DNA of 35,073 nt from contig NZ_WYCT01000035.1 of the NCBI RefSeq assembly GCF_011008945.1, positions 1-35,073 of the forward strand, in the 5' to 3' direction. This DNA is from Streptomyces harenosi. GTDB lineage: Bacteria; Actinomycetota; Actinomycetes; Streptomycetales; Streptomycetaceae. The position numbers were made by a program, and so were the translations under genes. This document shows, piece after piece, positions 31,208 through 35,073 of this stretch. The stretch's first letter is position 1. Each line of letters starts with the position of its first letter. The notes beneath the pieces are model-generated. The model was not told the DNA's origin. It worked only from the letters and a program-made list of their open reading frames with translations, and made no database searches.

Positions 31208-31274
31208 GATCTCACACAGATGATGGATCACGGATCGGCCGAATGATCCATACGCGGGGATCAGCCGTTCGATC
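31208..31274. promoter_or_regulatory. Cluster of six GATC sites (possible Gbn-binding region)
   Basis: GATC occurs at 31208, 31226, 31233, 31245, 31259 and 31271, six times in 67 bp; at this base composition about one per 390 bp is expected. The cluster lies between the ABC-F stop and its terminator, about 270-335 nt upstream of gbn. Gbn binds GATC, so this could be an autoregulatory or nucleoid-nucleating site. A possible minus-strand promoter, TTGATC (31276-31271) and TATGGA (31252-31247), lies inside it. Confidence 0.5.
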
Positions 31275-32871
31275 AAGCGAGGGCGACGAGGTCCGCATAG
31301 TCGGAGCCCCACAGGTCCTCGACGCCGTCGGGCAGCAGGATGATCCGCTCCGGCTGGAGCGCCTCGACGGCGCCCTCGTCGTGCGTGACCAGGACGACCG
31401 CGCCCTTGTAGGTGCGCAGCGCGCCGAGGATCTCCTCGCGGCTGGCCGGGTCGAGGTTGTTGGTCGGCTCGTCCAGCAGCAGCACGTTGGCCGAGGAGAC
31501 CACCAGGGTGGCCAGGGCCAGCCGGGTCTTCTCGCCGCCGGAGAGGACACCGGCCGGCTTGTCCACGTCGTCGCCGGAGAACAGGAACGAGCCGAGCACC
31601 TTGCGGACCTCGACGAGATCCATGTCGGGCGCCGCGGAGCGCATGTTCTCCAGGACCGTGCGGTCGGGGTCGAGGGTCTCGTGCTCCTGGGCGTAGTAGC
31701 CGAGCTTGAGGCCGTGGCCGGGGACGACGGCACCCGTGTCGGGCTGCTCGACACCCGCGAGCAGGCGCAGCAGCGTCGTCTTGCCCGCGCCGTTGAGGCC
31801 GAGGATGACGACGCGGGAGCCCTTGTCGATGGCCAGGTCGACGTCGGTGAAGATCTCCAGGGAGCCGTACGACTTCGACAGGCCCTCGGCCATCAGCGGG
31901 GTCTTGCCGCAGGGAGCGGGCTCGGGGAAGCGGAGCTTGGCCACCTTGTCCTGCTGGCGGACCTCCTCCAGGCCGGACAGCAGCTTCTCCGCGCGGCGGG
32001 CCATGTTCTGCGCGGCGACCGTCTTGGTGGCCTTGGCGCGCATCTTGTCCGCCTGGGCGTTGAGGGCGGCGGCCTTCTTCTCGGCGTTGGCCCGCTCGCG
32101 CTTGCGGCGCTTCTCGTCCGCCTCGCGCTGCTGCTGGTAGAGCTTCCAGCCCATGTTGTAGACGTCGATCTGGGCGCGGTTGGCGTCCAGGTAGAAGACC
32201 TTGTTCACGACCGTCTCGACCAGGTCGACGTCGTGGGAGATCACGATGAAGCCGCCGCGGTAGGTCTTGAGGTAGTCCCGCAGCCAGATGATCGAGTCGG
32301 CGTCGAGGTGGTTGGTCGGCTCGTCCAGCAGCAGGGTGTCCGCGTCGGAGAAGAGGATCCGGGCCAGCTCGATACGGCGGCGCTGACCGCCGGAGAGCGT
32401 GTGCAGCGGCTGGCCGAGGACCCGGTCGGGCAGGTTGAGCGCGGCGGCGATGGTGGCGGCCTCGGCCTCGGCGGCGTACCCGCCCTTGGTGAGGAACTCC
32501 GTCTCCTGGCGCTCGTACTGCTTCATCGCCTTGTCGCGGGTGGCGCCCTTGCCGTTGGCGATGCGCTGCTCGTTCTCGCGCATCTTGCGGATCAGGACGT
32601 CCAGGCCGCGGGCGGAGAGGATGCGGTCGCGGGCGAGCACGTCGAGGTCGCCGGTGCGGGGGTCCTGCGGGAGGTAGCCGACCTCGCCGGAGCGGGTGAT
32701 GGTGCCGGCGGCGGGGATGGCCTCGCCGGCCAGGCACTTGGTGAGCGTCGTCTTGCCGGCGCCGTTGCGGCCGACCAGGCCGATGCGGTCGCCCTTGGCG
32801 ACGCGGAAGGTGGCGGACTCGATGAGGACACGGGCGCCGGCGCGCAGCTCGATGCCGGAGGCGGAGATCAC
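31273..32871 (-). CDS. ABC-F family ATPase (ribosome-associated)
   Basis: A 532-aa protein with two ABC domains and no membrane segments. Domain 1 has Walker A GRNGAGKTT (residues 34-42), signature LSGGQRRRIEL and Walker B LLLDEPTNHLD. Domain 2 has GLNGAGKTTLL, LSGGEKTRLAL and LLLDEPTNNLD. The charged linker (about 245-310, ADEKRRKRERANAEKKAAAL) is the ABC-F P-site tRNA-interaction region. ABC-F proteins act on the ribosome as translation factors or antibiotic-protection proteins. The N-terminus resembles mycobacterial Rv1473 (as I recall), more than EttA. The GTG at 32871 has AGGAG 9 nt upstream. A leader ORF lies 59 nt upstream. Confidence 0.92.
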   Translation of the reverse strand: MISASGIELRAGARVLIESATFRVAKGDRIGLVGRNGAGKTTLTKCLAGEAIPAAGTITRSGEVGYLPQDPRTGDLDVLARDRILSARGLDVLIRKMRENEQRIANGKGATRDKAMKQYERQETEFLTKGGYAAEAEAATIAAALNLPDRVLGQPLHTLSGGQRRRIELARILFSDADTLLLDEPTNHLDADSIIWLRDYLKTYRGGFIVISHDVDLVETVVNKVFYLDANRAQIDVYNMGWKLYQQQREADEKRRKRERANAEKKAAALNAQADKMRAKATKTVAAQNMARRAEKLLSGLEEVRQQDKVAKLRFPEPAPCGKTPLMAEGLSKSYGSLEIFTDVDLAIDKGSRVVILGLNGAGKTTLLRLLAGVEQPDTGAVVPGHGLKLGYYAQEHETLDPDRTVLENMRSAAPDMDLVEVRKVLGSFLFSGDDVDKPAGVLSGGEKTRLALATLVVSSANVLLLDEPTNNLDPASREEILGALRTYKGAVVLVTHDEGAVEALQPERIILLPDGVEDLWGSDYADLVALA

Positions 32872-32929
32872 GGACAGACTCCTGGGCGGTTGGGATGGCG
32901 GGACGGGCGGCTGAGGACGGGCCCGCCGT

Positions 32930-32953
32930 CTAATGCGCGAGGAGAATGGCCAT
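32930..32953 (-). CDS. Possible 7-codon leader peptide (MAILLAH) of the ABC-F gene
   Basis: ATG at 32953 opens MAILLAH and a TAG. A perfect TAGACT -10 box (32966-32961) lies exactly 7 nt upstream, so the mRNA would start at this ATG, that is, leaderless. The stop is followed by alternative GC-rich hairpins and then the ABC-F start 58 nt on. Antibiotic-resistance ABC-F genes are often controlled by leader peptides on which drug-stalled ribosomes change the RNA fold. A 7-codon frame could also be chance, and no good -35 is seen. Confidence 0.4.
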   Translation of the reverse strand: MAILLAH

Positions 32954-32960
32954 GGGGTTC

Positions 32961-32966
32961 AGTCTA
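32961..32966 (-). promoter_or_regulatory. -10 box of the ABC-F transcript
   Basis: TAGACT on the minus strand is a strong Streptomyces -10. Its 7-nt distance to ATG 32953 is that of leaderless genes. The expected -35 area (AAAAAC) does not match the consensus. Confidence 0.5.
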
Positions 32967-33013
32967 GCGGGGCCGTGCAACCAGTTTTTCCGGCTCACGA
33001 GGGAGTGATCGCT

Positions 33014-33427
33014 GTGACAGGCACCGGCGCCGGCACTCCGGGCGTCTGCCCGGCGCTGCTGTACGCGGACGCGAGGGCGGCGATCCGGCAGCTCACGGAG
33101 GCCTTCGGCTTCACGGCGGTGGCCGTCCACCAGAGCGAGGACGGCTCGGTGGCGCACGCGGAGCTCGCGCAGGGCGACGGTGTGGTGATGCTCGGCTCCA
33201 AGGGCACAGGCAGCCGCTTCGACGAGGCGATGAGGGGCGCGGGCCCGTCCGGGGTCTACGTCGTCGTGGACGACGTGGACGCGCATCACCGGCGGGCCGT
33301 GGAGCACGGCGCGGAGATCCTGATGCCTCCGGCGGACCAGGAGTACGGGTCCCGGGACTACATGGCCCGGGACCTGGAGGGCAACGTCTGGAGCTTTGGC
33401 ACGTACGCCCCCCGGGCAGGGGGCTGA
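33014..33427 (+). CDS. VOC (glyoxalase/bleomycin-resistance) family protein
   Basis: A 137-aa protein with the VOC beta-alpha-beta fold: CPALLYADARAAIRQLTEAFGF at the start, GDGVVMLGS in the first module and GVYVVVDDVDAHHRRAVEHGAEI in the second, ending DLEGNVWSFGTYAP. EYGSRDYMARDLEGNVWSFG is the common C-terminal pattern, with likely metal-site residues (H in HAE, E in LEGN). The substrate is unknown; members are isomerases, dioxygenases or antibiotic-binding proteins. The GTG at 33014 is chosen because GAGGGA lies 9 nt upstream; GTG at 33005 is also in frame. It is divergent from the ABC-F gene, with about 140 nt between the starts. Confidence 0.85.
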   Translation: MTGTGAGTPGVCPALLYADARAAIRQLTEAFGFTAVAVHQSEDGSVAHAELAQGDGVVMLGSKGTGSRFDEAMRGAGPSGVYVVVDDVDAHHRRAVEHGAEILMPPADQEYGSRDYMARDLEGNVWSFGTYAPRAGG

Positions 33428-33503
33428 GCGGCCCGGTCCGCAGCGGGTGCCCGGCCGGGGCGCGCGCCCGCCGGCCCGGGGCCGGGGCGGCGCCCCGGGG
33501 CGG

Positions 33504-34904
33504 TCAGCTACCGCCGGTGTGGACCTGGAACGCCGCCCGGCGCACCGCCTTGGCCAGGGCCGGGTCGGGGTGGGCCGCGGCGAGCGCGACCAGGACCTGC
33601 ACGGTCCGGGGGTGCCCGACGGCCCGCACCTCGTCGAGCAGCGCGGGCACGGTCGGCTGCACCGCGGACTCCAGGTGCCGCACCAGCATCGGGGCCTCGC
33701 CGTGGTCGGCGACGGCGGCGGCGGTGTCGACCCACAGCCAGGTGGCCTCCTCGCGGGTGAGGACCTCGTGGGCGTCCTCCGGGTCGGCCCCGTCGTGCTC
33801 GGCCAGCCACAGCAGGGCGTAGGGCCGCAGCGTCGGCTCGTCGAGCACGGCCCGGACGTCGGGCTCGGCGGGGGCGCCGACGACGCGCAGCGCCTCGAAG
33901 GCGAGGCCGCGCAGCAGGGCGTCGTCGCCGCGGGCCGCGGCGAGGAGCTCGGCGACGGCGCTGCCGACGGGGCGGGCGGCGAGCCAGGCCCGGTACTCGG
34001 CGCGGGCCGCGTTGGGGCGGAGCTGGGCGCAGCCGCGCAGCATGTCCTCGGCGGACCGCTCGATGTTCCCGGCGGGGCTCTGCGCGGCCACGCAGATCTG
34101 CTCCAGCTTGACCCAGACGGCCCAACTGCCGAGCGGGGTGAGCGTGGCCTGCCCGTCACCGCAGGTGAGGGCGCCGACCGAGGCGAGGGCGTGCAGGGCC
34201 CAGTCCAGGAGCGGGGCGAGCGGCGCGTCCCCGGCGGCCGCGGGGGTCTCGGGCTCGGGGCGCGGGCCGTAGGGGACCTCGCAGCGCTCGGTGCGCAGTT
34301 CGGTGACGCGCTGCTCCAGGAGGTCGAGGAGCTGGGCGAGGGGCACGGGCCCGGCGGAGAGCTGGAGGAAGGAGAGCACCTGGGGCATCGCCGAGACGAC
34401 CTCGGCGACGGCGGCCGGCTCGTGGCCGGCGGGTTCGGGGTGGGCGAGCGACCAGGCGTCGAAGAGGGCGACCCAGCCGCGCAGGACGGCGCTGTCGTCG
34501 CGGTCCCAGGCGCGCAGCCGCCAGCCGGGGCGGGCGCTGTCGCCGTGCACCTCGACCAGACCGGCCAGGCGGGCGGTGTCCCAGTCGGCGCGGACCTGGG
34601 CGACGGTCAGGCCGAGTTCGCGCGCCGCCCGTTCGGCGGTCGCGTCGGAGAGCGTGGCCTTGCCGTCGGCGGTCGCGCCGGCCCGGCCGGGGCCGAGGGT
34701 GGCGTCCGCCCAGCGGGCGACGCGCACCGCGCCGGCCAGGCCCGAGCGTGCCATTCTGGCCAGCTCCGAGCGGGCCGGGGTGCCCTCCGGCGGGCGCGGG
34801 GCGGCGCGGCGCGGGCGCCGCTGGTTCACGGCTGCGGGGGCGGCGGCCAGGGGTCGCGGACGGACGAGTCGAAGCCTGGAGTCGCGCGGGATACGGGACG
34901 TCAC
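33504..34904 (-). CDS. Large conserved hypothetical protein, Ala/Leu-rich helical
   Basis: A 466-aa soluble protein with no recognised domain. After about 35 basic, Pro-rich residues it becomes regular alpha-helical Ala/Leu/Glu sequence. The segment ERAARELGLTVAQVRADWDTARLAGLVEV (cut in two by a turn) looks like a winged-helix. The C-terminal third (VRAVLDEPTLRPYALLWLAE, VPALLDEVRAVGHPRTVQVL, VALAAAHPDPALAKAVRRAA) resembles HEAT-like repeats. The start is uncertain: GTG 34904 is chosen because the TTG at 34973 is weak and lies in promoter-like sequence. I cannot assign a function; homologues are conserved in Streptomyces as far as I recall. Confidence 0.72.
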   Translation of the reverse strand: MTSRIPRDSRLRLVRPRPLAAAPAAVNQRRPRRAAPRPPEGTPARSELARMARSGLAGAVRVARWADATLGPGRAGATADGKATLSDATAERAARELGLTVAQVRADWDTARLAGLVEVHGDSARPGWRLRAWDRDDSAVLRGWVALFDAWSLAHPEPAGHEPAAVAEVVSAMPQVLSFLQLSAGPVPLAQLLDLLEQRVTELRTERCEVPYGPRPEPETPAAAGDAPLAPLLDWALHALASVGALTCGDGQATLTPLGSWAVWVKLEQICVAAQSPAGNIERSAEDMLRGCAQLRPNAARAEYRAWLAARPVGSAVAELLAAARGDDALLRGLAFEALRVVGAPAEPDVRAVLDEPTLRPYALLWLAEHDGADPEDAHEVLTREEATWLWVDTAAAVADHGEAPMLVRHLESAVQPTVPALLDEVRAVGHPRTVQVLVALAAAHPDPALAKAVRRAAFQVHTGGS

Positions 34905-35073
34905 GGGTGCAGTCTTCCGGTTGACGGTCCGAAAACCCAAACGGAATGTCACCACGGGCGACGAGGTGGCCAACGCAACAGGTGGTGGCGGGCCGCCGAA
35001 GAGGTGCAGGCCAGGGGCTCGGCCCTAAGCGGAATAGCGGCCGGGCGGTGGCCGGAGGCAGTGGGGGCGGGGG
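34905..35073. other. Upstream region of the last gene
   Basis: This region probably carries the promoter of the hypothetical gene. It has an AT-richer patch (34917-34950). No further gene can be supported at the window edge. Confidence 0.35.

Noticed and set aside
31186..32967. Plus-strand open frame of 593 codons opposite the ABC-F gene
   Set aside because: The ABC-F gene has complete Walker and signature motifs; the opposite frame is Val/Leu/Gly-rich and has no domain or ribosome binding site.

Overview
This window is core chromosome of a Streptomyces or close relative. GC content is very high, almost every gene has G/C in third codon positions, GTG and TTG starts are common, and several genes look leaderless. 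It also carries actinobacterial hallmarks: a mabA-inhA-like fabG-fabI pair, an SGM_5486-type mini protein, an Asp23/AmaP cluster, and a 73-residue protein matching the Streptomyces nucleoid protein Gbn. From memory, the gene order resembles the S. coelicolor SCO1807-SCO1842 region; this was not checked. I see no prophage, insertion sequence, tRNA, rRNA or CRISPR array.

Layout. 1-2.8 kb: a secreted SLT-domain protein behind a structured leader, then serB. 2.9-6.4 kb (mostly minus): a SixA-like phosphatase, two mini membrane proteins, an MFS exporter and its divergent GntR regulator. 6.4-8.4 kb (minus): a small secreted protein, fabI and fabG. 8.7-13 kb (plus): tldD-tldE and tyrS. 13-14.5 kb: a GlsB/YeaQ membrane protein, a DUF3099 protein, a 6C-type small RNA and a tiny zinc-finger-like protein. 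14.5-17.7 kb (minus): moaA, then an acetate-permease-like symporter with its DUF485 partner. 18-21.1 kb (plus): two tandem secreted subtilases. 21.2-26.5 kb (plus): an exonuclease-BRCT protein, GC-rich tandem repeats, a zinc-cluster protein, SURF1, a GH15 hydrolase and an SDR lacking its catalytic Tyr/Lys. 26.5-28.9 kb (minus): five genes of an alkaline-shock (Asp23/AmaP) membrane complex, with a divergent companion at 29 kb. 29.8-35 kb: an enoyl-CoA hydratase-like protein, gbn, an ABC-F ATPase with a possible 7-codon leader peptide, a VOC protein and a large conserved hypothetical.

How the genes work together. The clearest units are fabG-fabI (type II fatty acid synthesis), tldD-tldE (heterodimeric protease), DUF485-symporter (monocarboxylate uptake), the MFS-GntR divergon with a palindrome between the predicted -35 and -10, and the Asp23/AmaP operon. 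In that operon the last four genes overlap by 4 nt at each junction. Most convergent gene pairs are separated by strong GC-rich hairpins. The main non-coding items of interest are the 6C RNA, the structured leader at 326-402, the GATC cluster near gbn, the ABC-F leader ORF and two tandem-repeat arrays.
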